Source: CAWBRT01 sp049519595 (lineage in GTDB: Bacteria > Acidobacteriota > Terriglobia > Terriglobales > Acidobacteriaceae). Taken from it: a stretch of DNA of 9,187 nucleotides. Position 1 is the stretch's first letter; every line of letters begins with the position of its first letter. The stretch covers positions 1 through 9,187 of the forward strand of contig JBEKQP010000220.1 in NCBI GenBank assembly GCA_049519595.1. Reading direction: 5' to 3'. Shown here one piece after another: positions 1 to 6,356 of the stretch. The notes below the pieces were generated by a model. It searched no databases, was not told the origin of the DNA, and saw only the letters and a program-made list of their open reading frames with translations. A program made the position numbers and the translations under genes.

Positions 1-117
1 TAATGCCCTCCGATGAATCCTCCGGCCAGCGGACCCGACTTCAGCCTGGCAAAATGCGCCCACGTCGAGAGATGGAGAATGCTGCCGGTGATACGGGTAG
101 TCGGGGCTGCGGCGAAC

Positions 118-150
118 GCCATACGACCCGATATCGCTCGCCTGCACCGA
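118..150 (+). repeat. Repeat block A, left copy
   Basis: This 33-base block matches 5808-5840 in the same orientation at 28 of 33 positions, including an exact 18-base core (128-145, CCGATATCGCTCGCCTGC). Read on the minus strand, both copies encode GAGERYR. Several mismatches outside the core fall at codon-like spacing, so the block may derive from a once-coding sequence. It is followed 19 bases later by block B, whereas at the right-hand side about 207 bases separate the two blocks. Confidence 0.7.
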
Positions 151-169
151 GCCCCAAGTTCCCGAAGAG

Positions 170-192
170 CCGCCAAGTTCTTCCAAGTACGT
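170..192 (+). repeat. Repeat block B, left copy
   Basis: This 23-base block matches 6048-6070 in the same orientation with two differences. The core has the form CYAAGTTCTTCYAAGTACGT: it is itself an internal direct repeat of CYAAGT separated by TCTT. In this copy both Y positions are C; in the right copy both are T. A further CCAAGTTC lies just upstream at 154-161. Weaker similarity continues for about 15 bases to the right (AGAC is shared). Function unknown. Confidence 0.65.
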
Positions 193-304
193 TTAAGACC
201 CGCCAAAGGAAAGGCTGGAATAACGGGCTGCACTTTTTCCTGCCGGTTACTAATCCTTTCTCACTTTCATGCCGCTCGCCACTTGGCACTCGCTCCCCTC
301 AGAC

Positions 305-329
305 GCCGCCGGGGGGACGGCATTTTTTT
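305..329 (+). terminator. Terminator-like hairpin with T-tract, plus orientation
   Basis: GCCGCC (305-310), a four-G loop and GG-A-CGGC (315-321, one bulged A) can form a six-pair stem, followed by A and seven T (323-329). The T-tract lies on the plus strand, so it would stop transcription arriving from the left, not that of the minus-strand Fe-S gene ending at 345. No plus-strand gene is recognised upstream in the window. It could serve a converging gene outside the window or be chance. Confidence 0.3.
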
Positions 330-344
330 CCAGACTGCATCTGC

Positions 345-887
345 TCACGCCAATTTTTGCGCCGCCTGTGTGATCGCTTTCACTATTTTTGTATAGCCGG
401 TACATCGACATAAATTTCCTGAGATAGCTTCTTTAATCTCGTCTTCCGATGGTTTGGGATTTTTGTCCAATAGCGCCTTCGCCGTCAAAATCATGCCTGG
501 CGTGCAATATCCGCACTGTACTGCACCAACGTCAACAAAGGCCCGTTGGATAGGATGAATATGCTCCTCGTCGCCCAGCCCCTCGATGGTGAGCACTTTT
601 CTGCCCGCAACAGATGCCGTCAACAAGATGCAAGATCGCACCGCCTTGCCGTCAATTAGAACCGTACATGCTCCGCAGTCGCCTGTGCCACAGGCCTTTT
701 TTGTACCGGTTAAACCAAAATGTTCCCGCAGAGTGTCAACCAATACTTCCTTCGCGCCAACCGCTATGGAGACCGTTTTATCGTTTAGGGTGAATGTAAT
801 GGAGAAGCTCTTCGAGGGACTGACGCGCTCCTGTTCGTCACGTATCCCTGGACTGTCGATATCGGCCACATGCATCTCAACCGGCAT
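345..887 (-). CDS. [2Fe-2S] subunit of a xanthine-dehydrogenase-family molybdenum hydroxylase
   Basis: This small subunit passes electrons from the molybdenum centre to FAD through two [2Fe-2S] clusters. The product has 180 aa from ATG 887. Residues 28-105 form the plant-type ferredoxin domain with Cys66, Cys71, Cys74 and Cys86 (CGTGDCGAC). The C-terminal helical [2Fe-2S] domain carries Cys125 and Cys128 (QCGYCTPGM) and Cys160 and Cys162 (NLCRCTGY). All eight ligands are present, so it looks functional. A longer frame opens at 917, but GGGGAGGAG at 904-896 fits the start at 887, which leaves a one-base gap after the FAD gene. A tail of about 25 residues precedes the first domain, giving a protein slightly longer than the usual 150-165 aa. 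It is the last gene of the operon. The substrate cannot be inferred from this subunit. Confidence 0.95.
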   Translation of the reverse strand: MPVEMHVADIDSPGIRDEQERVSPSKSFSITFTLNDKTVSIAVGAKEVLVDTLREHFGLTGTKKACGTGDCGACTVLIDGKAVRSCILLTASVAGRKVLTIEGLGDEEHIHPIQRAFVDVGAVQCGYCTPGMILTAKALLDKNPKPSEDEIKEAISGNLCRCTGYTKIVKAITQAAQKLA

Positions 888-888
888 A

Positions 889-1788
889 TTAATTTCTCCT
901 CCCCAATACTTCGGCATAGGCTTTCTTTATGGCTCGCTCCACCACCACCCCGATTACTGCTTCTTTATACTCGCGCTCCGCCTCGGCGGTAGGTCTTGCC
1001 GCGAAGAGTTCGTTGCCGGGGCCGCCCAAAGCTACTTCCGCGGGCACAATACTTTTGATCGCATCCGCGGCGTCTGCTACTCTTTTTCCGGCGATTATTT
1101 TTTCCAAACTACGTGCCCTGACCGTTACCTTGTTGATCGATCCCATCGCAACCACGATGTCGCGGCAAACGTCGCCCTCTACCGTTAAACGGACGGCGGC
1201 GGATGCCTGGGCGATATCCTGCGCTTTTCGGTTGGCCAGTTTTACAAAGGCGCTGGCAGTGTTGACGCCGGGTATCACGGGTATCCGAATCTCTTTAATC
1301 AACTCGTTTGCCGCAAGCGACGTTTTGCGGTAGTCCACAACGAAATCCGCAAGCTTGATGACTCTTTCCCCCTGCTTACTCGCGGCGACAACCTCGGCGT
1401 CAAGCGCCATCAGCGCCACGCTACAATCGCCTGCCGGTACCGCCGTGCCGATGTTTCCCGCCGGAGTTCCGACCACCCTTATGGCCGGGGAACCGACCTC
1501 CAGCACAGCTTGCTTCAGTGCGGAAAACTGGCTGGACAATGGCGAATCGAGAACTTCCTCATAGGTAACCGCGCCGCCAATACGGACGACCCCATCGCTT
1601 TCTCTGATTTCCTTCAGTTCTGCGACCCTTTGGATATAGATGATCGCCGCCGGATCGATCGTGCCATTAGCGATTCTTTCGACGATGTCAGTTCCGCCGT
1701 TAACAATTACAGCCTGCCGCTTGTATTGATCCAGCAATTCCAGCGCAGCAACAAGGGTACTGGGGCTATAGAACTCAGTTGTGACCAT
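889..1788 (-). CDS. FAD-binding medium subunit of a xanthine-dehydrogenase-family molybdenum hydroxylase
   Basis: This subunit carries FAD and hands electrons to the final acceptor. The product has 299 aa from ATG 1788. The PCMH-type FAD fold shows NGGTD at residues 30-34 and the second flavin loop GTPAGNIGTAVPAGD at 107-121. The usual loop starts T-x-G-G-N, so the P-A-G-N form is a mild variant. A C-terminal CO-dehydrogenase-flavoprotein-type domain follows. Only two cysteines are present, so it lacks the extra [4Fe-4S] loop of 4-hydroxybenzoyl-CoA reductase beta subunits. A GTG at 1797 would add three residues, but AGAGGTGG (1801-1794) overlaps it and fits ATG 1788. The start overlaps the end of the large-subunit gene by 14 bases, suggesting translational coupling. 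Confidence 0.94.
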   Translation of the reverse strand: MVTTEFYSPSTLVAALELLDQYKRQAVIVNGGTDIVERIANGTIDPAAIIYIQRVAELKEIRESDGVVRIGGAVTYEEVLDSPLSSQFSALKQAVLEVGSPAIRVVGTPAGNIGTAVPAGDCSVALMALDAEVVAASKQGERVIKLADFVVDYRKTSLAANELIKEIRIPVIPGVNTASAFVKLANRKAQDIAQASAAVRLTVEGDVCRDIVVAMGSINKVTVRARSLEKIIAGKRVADAADAIKSIVPAEVALGGPGNELFAARPTAEAEREYKEAVIGVVVERAIKKAYAEVLGRRN

Positions 1789-4129
1789 TTCGCCCACCTC
1801 TAATTTCTTGAACTTTCGTTGCGTTTTGTTTGATCGCCTTCAGCACTCGCCGCGCTGTCAACGGAATGGTATTGATTTTGATTCCTATAGCGTCATAGAC
1901 CGCGTTGCGAATCGCCGGTGCAGCCGCCACGATAGGCGGCTCCCCGATGCCCTTTGCTCCGAACGGGCCAAGTTCGTTGGGATGTTCCACGATGATCGAC
2001 TCCAGATCAGGTACATCCTTTACCGTGGGAATCATGTAGTTGTGGAAAGCCGTATTCTGCATCACGCCGCCGGACATGATGGTTTCTTCCATAACGCCCC
2101 AGCCGATGGCCTGCCCTACGCCGCCTTCCATCTGTCCTTCAATAATCGTGGGATTGATAGCCTTTCCGACATCACAAGCAAAGACCGAGCGGAGAAGATT
2201 GATGACACCAGTTTCAGTATCTACCTCCACTTCCACCGCCTGAGCTCCGAAAGCGTACGCATGGTAGGGACTGCCCTGCCCGTCCTCAGAGGAGAATGTG
2301 GGCTGGGGAGGGTACCATGTTCCTACCACCGACAAGGGAACCTGGGAAACAAAGGCCTTGGCGGCAATCACGGCAAGCTTCTCGAACTTCTCCGGCTGAC
2401 CAGTTATAAATACCTTTCCGCCTCGAATGGTCATGTTCCGCGGGTCAGCTTTGAAGAGCTGCTTAGCTGCGAAACCGAGTAACCTCTCCCGCAGCTGCGT
2501 GCATGCGTTCACCACCGCGTTGCCGACCATCACCGCGGACCGTGATCCGACCGTCGGCCCGGAGTCGGGTGACAGCGAGGAATCGGAGTAAATCACTCCC
2601 ACGTCCTCGAAGTTCACACCCAGCGTCTCCGCCGCAATCTGAGTGAGCGCCGTCGAAAGACCCTGTCCCATCTCAGTCGAACCCACCGCAACGTTGAGGG
2701 TGCCGTCCAACTGAAGAGTTGCGAAACAACTGGCCCCTTCAAACAGTAGCGGTATGCCCGTACCGTAGATAAACGCTCCAAAACCTCTGCCGCGTTTCAT
2801 CACGCCTTCGCCGCGATCGATGGGCTGATGCCATTTAATTCTTTCCTTAACTTTTTCTATACACTCACCCAGTCCGAGGCCGCGGCTTTCTTTCATTACC
2901 TGGCCGGTTATCATGCAATCGCCGTCCCGCAACATATTCTTGAGCCGCAGTTCGGTTGGATCCATATGTAATTTCCTGGCGAGTTCGTCGATTTGACACT
3001 CGACAGCGAATTGGACCTGGGGCGCGCCAAAGCCGCGAAAAGCGCACGAATACGGGTGGTTGGTAAAAACGGAATATGCCCGAGATCTGGCGTTAGGTAT
3101 GGCATAGGTGCCGCCCGCGTAGACAATCGCTCGCATGGTGACGCCATGCAACGGCGCCTTCGTCCCACCCATCGAGACATAGGCTCCCTTGTCCAGCACC
3201 GTTTCTACATCGACGGCGGTTATCTTTCCGTCTTTGGTTGCCGCCATGCGATGCTTGATGAAGGTGGCGTGGCGTTTCCCTGTCGTCCGGAACACTTCCT
3301 CACGGGTCAACTCAAAATACACAGGCCTTTTGGTCTTGAGCGCCAAAACGCCGGCAACGGCGCAAACGTCCAAGGTGGAATCTTCTTTACCGCCGAACCC
3401 GCCGCCAACTACCGGGCTGACGGTCCGAATTCTATGCTGCGGCAACCCGAATACAGGCGCCAGACACCGCTTGGTCGCGTAAACCGCTTGCCCGGGACTC
3501 GTCAGGATTAATCCGCCTGTCATCAGATCAGGCTCGGCGATGCATAAGTCGGGCTCTAAGTAGCAATGTTCGACCATGGGGGTTTCATAATCGTTCTCGA
3601 TAACGATGTCGGCTTCGGCAAAGGCCTTTTCCACATCGCCCCTATCCAGCTTAAGCAAACATAGGATGTTGCCGTTTTCCGCTGCCGGATGATTCTCATG
3701 GATCTTGATCGCGCCTTCCTTCATCGCTTCCCGGGGATCGTCGTAGGCAAGAAGCGGTTCATAGTCCACCTCGATTAAGTCCAGCGCTTTCTGGGCGATT
3801 TCCGCACTGACGGCGGCCACCAGGGCAACAGGATCGCCTTGATACTTGGTTTTGCCGTCGGCGATGACCGGCTTATCCGGCACCAATATCCCGTAGCCGT
3901 TGCGGCCGGGCAGATCCTTGGCCGTCATGACCGCTACAACGCCCTCGAGCTGCGCGGCTTTCGACACATCGATCGCTTTAATGATGGCGTGGGGATACTT
4001 GGCAAATAAAGCCTTGCCAATCAGCATATCTTTTCTTTTCAGATCGGCTGTATACTTCGCCTGTCCTAACACTTTAGCGATTCCGTCCACACGGGTTTTT
4101 CTTTGTCCTACAATATCTAAATTGCTCAC
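1775..4129 (-). CDS. Molybdopterin-binding large (catalytic) subunit of a xanthine-dehydrogenase-family hydroxylase
   Basis: This subunit binds the molybdenum cofactor and would hydroxylate a substrate carbon with water-derived oxygen. The product has 784 aa. The hammerhead domain lies at about residues 10-130 and the molybdenum-binding domains fill the rest. Motifs seen are GGGFGGKE (242-249), AFRGFGAPQ (363-371), GSTEMGQG (483-490), GPTVGSRSA (524-532) and KGIGEPP (726-732), whose Glu730 corresponds to the general base of the family. Glu249 sits where bovine xanthine dehydrogenase has its purine-binding Glu802; 4-hydroxybenzoyl-CoA reductases usually have an ARTE-like sequence there. The CO-dehydrogenase AYRCSFR loop is absent. 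A GTG at 4153 lacks a ribosome binding site; GTG 4129 has GAGGAG at 4143-4138, eight bases away. First gene of the operon. Purines or N-heteroaromatics are plausible substrates, not proven. Confidence 0.94.
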   Translation of the reverse strand: MSNLDIVGQRKTRVDGIAKVLGQAKYTADLKRKDMLIGKALFAKYPHAIIKAIDVSKAAQLEGVVAVMTAKDLPGRNGYGILVPDKPVIADGKTKYQGDPVALVAAVSAEIAQKALDLIEVDYEPLLAYDDPREAMKEGAIKIHENHPAAENGNILCLLKLDRGDVEKAFAEADIVIENDYETPMVEHCYLEPDLCIAEPDLMTGGLILTSPGQAVYATKRCLAPVFGLPQHRIRTVSPVVGGGFGGKEDSTLDVCAVAGVLALKTKRPVYFELTREEVFRTTGKRHATFIKHRMAATKDGKITAVDVETVLDKGAYVSMGGTKAPLHGVTMRAIVYAGGTYAIPNARSRAYSVFTNHPYSCAFRGFGAPQVQFAVECQIDELARKLHMDPTELRLKNMLRDGDCMITGQVMKESRGLGLGECIEKVKERIKWHQPIDRGEGVMKRGRGFGAFIYGTGIPLLFEGASCFATLQLDGTLNVAVGSTEMGQGLSTALTQIAAETLGVNFEDVGVIYSDSSLSPDSGPTVGSRSAVMVGNAVVNACTQLRERLLGFAAKQLFKADPRNMTIRGGKVFITGQPEKFEKLAVIAAKAFVSQVPLSVVGTWYPPQPTFSSEDGQGSPYHAYAFGAQAVEVEVDTETGVINLLRSVFACDVGKAINPTIIEGQMEGGVGQAIGWGVMEETIMSGGVMQNTAFHNYMIPTVKDVPDLESIIVEHPNELGPFGAKGIGEPPIVAAAPAIRNAVYDAIGIKINTIPLTARRVLKAIKQNATKVQEIRGGRNGHN

Positions 4130-4137
4130 GGCTTCTT

Positions 4138-4143
4138 CTCCTC
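4138..4143 (-). promoter_or_regulatory. Shine-Dalgarno site that fixes the large-subunit start
   Basis: On the minus strand GAGGAG lies eight bases upstream of GTG 4129. No comparable site precedes the in-frame GTG at 4153, so this site shortens the protein from 792 to 784 residues. The resulting N-terminus (MSNLDIVGQ) fits the family, which usually begins shortly before a V-G-x-x-x-x-R-x-D motif. Confidence 0.7.
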
Positions 4144-4233
4144 GTAGCCCCACAGAAAGTCAGCGTGGAAACTCGATAACAATTCTTGCTAATCTCCGGA
4201 CGACCAAAGACAATCACGGGGCGAGAAACAAGC

Positions 4234-4262
4234 AGGGGAAATCGGGTTATCTCGTTTCCCCT
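4234..4262 (-). terminator. Hairpin between transporter and hydroxylase operon, probable terminator
   Basis: AGGGGAAA (4234-4241) and TTTCCCCT (4255-4262) pair perfectly over eight bases around a 13-base loop. The hairpin starts nine bases past the transporter stop codon on the minus strand and is followed there by GCTTGTTTCTC, a weak U-rich tract. It is best read as the transporter's terminator or attenuator. It implies that the hydroxylase operon has its own promoter in the roughly 100 bases before GTG 4129, although I see no clear -35/-10 pair there. Partial read-through to couple the two units is also possible. Confidence 0.5.
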
Positions 4263-4270
4263 AGTTGACC

Positions 4271-5533
4271 TTATTTTGAATTCGGCTTCAGAGTTTCCGG
4301 CATCAAGAACAGTGTAACCACACCGGCGAAGAATACGATCGAGCAGGCACCGATCCCAAAGCCCAAGCCGTAGGTTTTAGCCATCACGCCGATAGTGAAG
4401 GGTGTGACCACCGCGCCGAAACCCCTGCCAACATTGAAAGCGAAGCCGCCCCCCATGGCCCGAATCTTTTCGGGGAACAACTCAGCAAAGTAGGCCCCGA
4501 AGAGCCCGAACACGCCACCGAAACTCAGTCCCATTACAGGGCCGATCCAGAACAGGAACACGGGGTTGGGGATGATGACATACAAGGGAACAATGATCGA
4601 ATCAGCGAGGAAGGCCAGCATCAAGGCGTTCCTTCTGCCAAACTTGTCCGCGATATAGGCATAGAAAATGTAGCCGATAAACGCGCCGGTAAAGATCACG
4701 ATGCTGAATACGCTCATATACTGGATGCTCAGGTGCCGCACCCGGACAAGATAGGTAGGTATCCAGGCGCTCACACCCCAGAATCCGCCCATCTGACAGG
4801 CGGCCGCGATGGTGCACCCGATTGTAAGTTTGGCGACCCCCGGCTTAAACAGCTCAGAGATGCCGATCTTTTCTTGCTTGGCAATCTTTTTCGCGTCGTC
4901 GGCCGGTACGAATATCCAAAACAGCAGTCCTGCGATAGCCGCTGTCCCGGTCAGAACGAAGATCCAGCGCCAGTCTACCCGGGTCAGCAGGAACCGCCCC
5001 ATGAGGGCCGCGAGGACACCGCCGAGAGCAAAGGTACTCAACACAATGCCTGCAGCCCGGGCCCGGTATTCGACATTCCAGTGCACGGCGATGAGTGCGA
5101 CAATCGGTCCCCAGAGTCCGCCGACGCCAATGCCCTGGAGAAAGCGGAGGACCATAAATTGGCCCCAGGAACTGACCCAGTAGACCGCCAGCGTGAAGAG
5201 ACCGAACTCAATCAGGGCGATAGCGGCGGCATTTCTACGGCCATAATTTTCTGCCAGCCAGCCGAAGAATATCCCGCCCAAGGCGGTTCCGATCATGGTT
5301 GATGACGCCAGCAACCCCGCGTCGGCGAGGGAGATTTTTAGGGAGGCGATGATGACCGGCATACAGATAGCCAGTATTTGGAGATCAAGGCTATCGTACA
5401 GATATGCGATGAACGTCATAATGAGGACGTTCCAGCGATGTTTGCTCCCATTTGCAGGCCTGAGTGCGATCGACGACGCGGATGCGTAGGATTCCTCGCG
5501 AGCAGGCAGTACTCCGGTTTTTCCCGACTCCAT
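4271..5533 (-). CDS. MFS transporter, aromatic-acid/metabolite:H+ symporter type
   Basis: This is an inner-membrane secondary transporter of 420 aa, with a hydrophilic N-terminal tail of about 33 residues and hydrophobic segments consistent with 12 helices. The first helix carries DSLDLQ (47-52), which resembles the acidic D-x-x-D motif of aromatic-acid:H+ symporters. Motif A appears in both halves: GWLAENYGRR (91-100) and YIADKFGRR (293-301). RFLQGIGVGGLWGP (130-143) is the motif-B-like helix, and the end has LMPET (410-414), common to sugar and aromatic-acid porters. The loop at about 210-230 is the central cytoplasmic loop. The start is firm: AGGAGGA at 5547-5541 lies seven bases upstream. 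It lies just upstream of the hydroxylase operon on the same strand and probably imports its substrate, an organic or heteroaromatic acid. The substrate assignment is inference. Confidence 0.9.
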   Translation of the reverse strand: MESGKTGVLPAREESYASASSIALRPANGSKHRWNVLIMTFIAYLYDSLDLQILAICMPVIIASLKISLADAGLLASSTMIGTALGGIFFGWLAENYGRRNAAAIALIEFGLFTLAVYWVSSWGQFMVLRFLQGIGVGGLWGPIVALIAVHWNVEYRARAAGIVLSTFALGGVLAALMGRFLLTRVDWRWIFVLTGTAAIAGLLFWIFVPADDAKKIAKQEKIGISELFKPGVAKLTIGCTIAAACQMGGFWGVSAWIPTYLVRVRHLSIQYMSVFSIVIFTGAFIGYIFYAYIADKFGRRNALMLAFLADSIIVPLYVIIPNPVFLFWIGPVMGLSFGGVFGLFGAYFAELFPEKIRAMGGGFAFNVGRGFGAVVTPFTIGVMAKTYGLGFGIGACSIVFFAGVVTLFLMPETLKPNSK

Positions 5534-5540
5534 GAAAATC

Positions 5541-5547
5541 TCCTCCT
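5541..5547 (-). promoter_or_regulatory. Near-consensus Shine-Dalgarno site of the transporter
   Basis: On the minus strand AGGAGGA lies seven bases upstream of ATG 5533 and four bases downstream of the stop codon of the small upstream frame. It fixes the transporter start and is one of several very strong sites in the left-hand genes, stronger than those of the right-hand operon. Confidence 0.75.
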
Positions 5548-5550
5548 AAA

Positions 5551-5892
5551 TTATTTATGAAGCATTGGCAATGCGATACGTTCGGACTCCCTTACGAGCA
5601 GACAGCGTTCATAGAACCAGGATTTAATTTTGTCCCAGTGTTCGGCAATTGTGCACTCCTTCACCTTTAGGGACAAGCTATTTTCTGCTTTTCCCTGGAA
5701 ATGCACCCTCGGCGGCATGCTGATGGTCGACACTCCCACTTCCTTTTCTTCAGTAGCCGAGGCAAAAGCGACCGTTTGCTGCCAGATACCGCGGGCACGT
5801 GACGCAGGCCATGCGTACCGATATCGCTCGCCTGCGCCAATCTCCATTGCCTTGCCGCCCGGTCTAAATCTAAAATGGTAGCGTTCTGGCAA
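5551..5892 (-). CDS. Small hypothetical protein or truncated gene upstream of the transporter
   Basis: This frame of up to 113 codons ends 17 bases before the transporter start, the arrangement of an operon partner. I do not recognise a family. The first codon is TTG with no ribosome binding site; ATG 5847 and ATG 5718 are alternatives, neither with a well-placed site. The N-terminal part contains repeat block A (GAGERYR). The C-terminal 55 residues, beginning MPPRVHFQGK, are charged with ordinary codon use and look more protein-like. It may be the 3' end of a gene truncated when the repeat arrived, a short real gene starting at 5718, or a chance frame. No membrane segment or metal motif is visible. 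Confidence 0.3.
   Translation of the reverse strand: MPERYHFRFRPGGKAMEIGAGERYRYAWPASRARGIWQQTVAFASATEEKEVGVSTISMPPRVHFQGKAENSLSLKVKECTIAEHWDKIKSWFYERCLLVRESERIALPMLHK
5808..5840 (+). repeat. Repeat block A, right copy
   Basis: Matches 118-150 at 28 of 33 bases in the same orientation, with the exact 18-base core at 5818-5835. It lies inside the small minus-strand frame upstream of the transporter. The distance between the two A copies is about 5.7 kb and spans the whole hydroxylase/transporter set. Confidence 0.7.
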
Positions 5893-6050
5893 GCTACGGG
5901 CTGGATTGCAGGGTGAGGTTAATTGGATTGGAATCTGTAAATAGCTGATTACAAGTTAGTTAGAGCCAAGAAAAACACACGCCAGCTTTCGACCGTGTCA
6001 AGCGTTCGGGTTCAGGTATTTGAACAACTTAACTCTTCCACCGAGGTCCG
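5893..6050. other. Intergenic stretch upstream of the transporter, no gene seen
   Basis: This AT-richer segment separates the right copies of repeat blocks A and B. I see no open frame with family resemblance. It probably holds the promoter of the transporter on the minus strand, but no convincing -35/-10 pair or sigma-54 site stands out. The corresponding gap between the left block A and block B is only 19 bases, so about 190 bases here are either an insertion at this side or a deletion at the other. Confidence 0.35.
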
Positions 6051-6070
6051 CTAAGTTCTTCTAAGTACGT
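6048..6070 (+). repeat. Repeat block B, right copy
   Basis: Matches 170-192 with two differences, both C-to-T at equivalent positions of its internal CYAAGT repeat. It runs in frame directly into the integrase remnant: the block reads SSSKYV immediately before the integrase-like residues. The left copy in the same frame reads SSSKYV and then a stop codon. The boundary between repeat and integrase similarity therefore lies at about 6071-6084. Confidence 0.65.
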
Positions 6071-6239
6071 ATCAGACGCGTCACACGCCCTGCTCGCACT
6101 CCTGATCGGCTGCGGCCTCCGGAGAACTGAAGCGACAACTCTGAGGTTGGAGGATTTCCAGCTTCGCGAAGGTCATTGGGTAATCGCCGACCTGATAGGC
6201 AAAGGCGGGCACATTCGAACGATACCGGTGCCCGACTGA
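6051..6239 (+). pseudogene. Tyrosine-recombinase (phage-type integrase) fragment
   Basis: The plus-strand frame reads ALLALLIGCGLRRTE, then LRLEDFQLREGHWVIADL and GKGGHIRTIPVPD before TGA at 6237. This is the start of the catalytic domain of a site-specific tyrosine recombinase: GLRR carries the first catalytic Arg, and GKGGHIRTIPVP is the beta-hairpin with the Lys region. In relatives I recall, the next residue after VPD is Trp (TGG), so the TGA could be a point nonsense change; a short frame continues to 6287 but no longer looks like integrase. The N-terminal DNA-binding domain, the HxxR box and the nucleophilic Tyr are all missing, and the upstream part runs into repeat block B with no start codon. 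It is non-functional and marks past mobility. Confidence 0.8.
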
Positions 6240-6356
6240 TTCAAGTTATGGCAGCAGTGCCAAGAAATCGACGGCGATCATAATTGATTTCTTGTGACAT
6301 TTTGCTTTTCCAACCACTTCATTCAACGCCCGAGCGGCGGAATGCGAACTGTCTGG

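Larger units (their letters stand above)
1..344. other. Non-coding or decayed stretch downstream of the hydroxylase operon
   Basis: I recognise no intact gene here. Open frames exist on both strands, but none has a convincing ribosome binding site or family signature. On the minus strand one frame (about 289-41) reads GAGERYR, a peptide that recurs in the small frame upstream of the transporter because both contain repeat block A. The stretch holds the left copies of repeat blocks A (118-150) and B (170-192), a third partial CCAAGTTC motif at 154-161, the small palindrome GGCGAACGCC at 111-120, and a plus-oriented terminator-like hairpin at 305-329. It may be a degraded copy of a dispersed intergenic repeat element; that is inference. 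Confidence 0.4.

Noticed and set aside
118..192. CRISPR-like array in the repeated CCAAGT motifs
   Set aside because: Only two or three short motifs, unequal spacing, no regular spacers and no cas genes.
3..413. Plus-strand open frame of 136 codons at the left edge
   Set aside because: Composition is random-looking, it overlaps the end of the Fe-S subunit gene on the other strand and runs through the repeats and terminator-like hairpin.
1781..2482. Long plus-strand open frame opposite the large-subunit gene (233 codons)
   Set aside because: It lies wholly antisense to a gene with clear motifs, shows no family signature and has no ribosome binding site; a coding shadow.
1775..4129. Aerobic CO dehydrogenase (coxMSL) identity for the molybdenum operon
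   Set aside because: The AYRCSFR active-site loop of form I CO dehydrogenase is absent, and the gene order is large-medium-small instead of medium-small-large.
345..4129. 4-hydroxybenzoyl-CoA reductase identity
   Set aside because: The FAD subunit has only two cysteines and lacks the extra [4Fe-4S] loop, and the large subunit has GGGFGGKE instead of the ARTE-like sequence expected there.
4130..4233. Riboswitch or molybdenum-cofactor RNA motif ahead of the hydroxylase operon
   Set aside because: Only about 100 bases are available and no conserved motif or multi-stem structure could be seen beyond the terminator-like hairpin.
4733..5302. Plus-strand open frame of 189 codons opposite the transporter
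   Set aside because: Antisense shadow of a membrane protein gene; hydrophilic, Pro/Asp/Glu-rich, no recognisable domain.
6048..6290. An intact integrase with attachment site
   Set aside because: Only about 50 residues of catalytic domain remain, without the HxxR box, nucleophilic Tyr or start, and no tRNA is present to serve as an attachment site.
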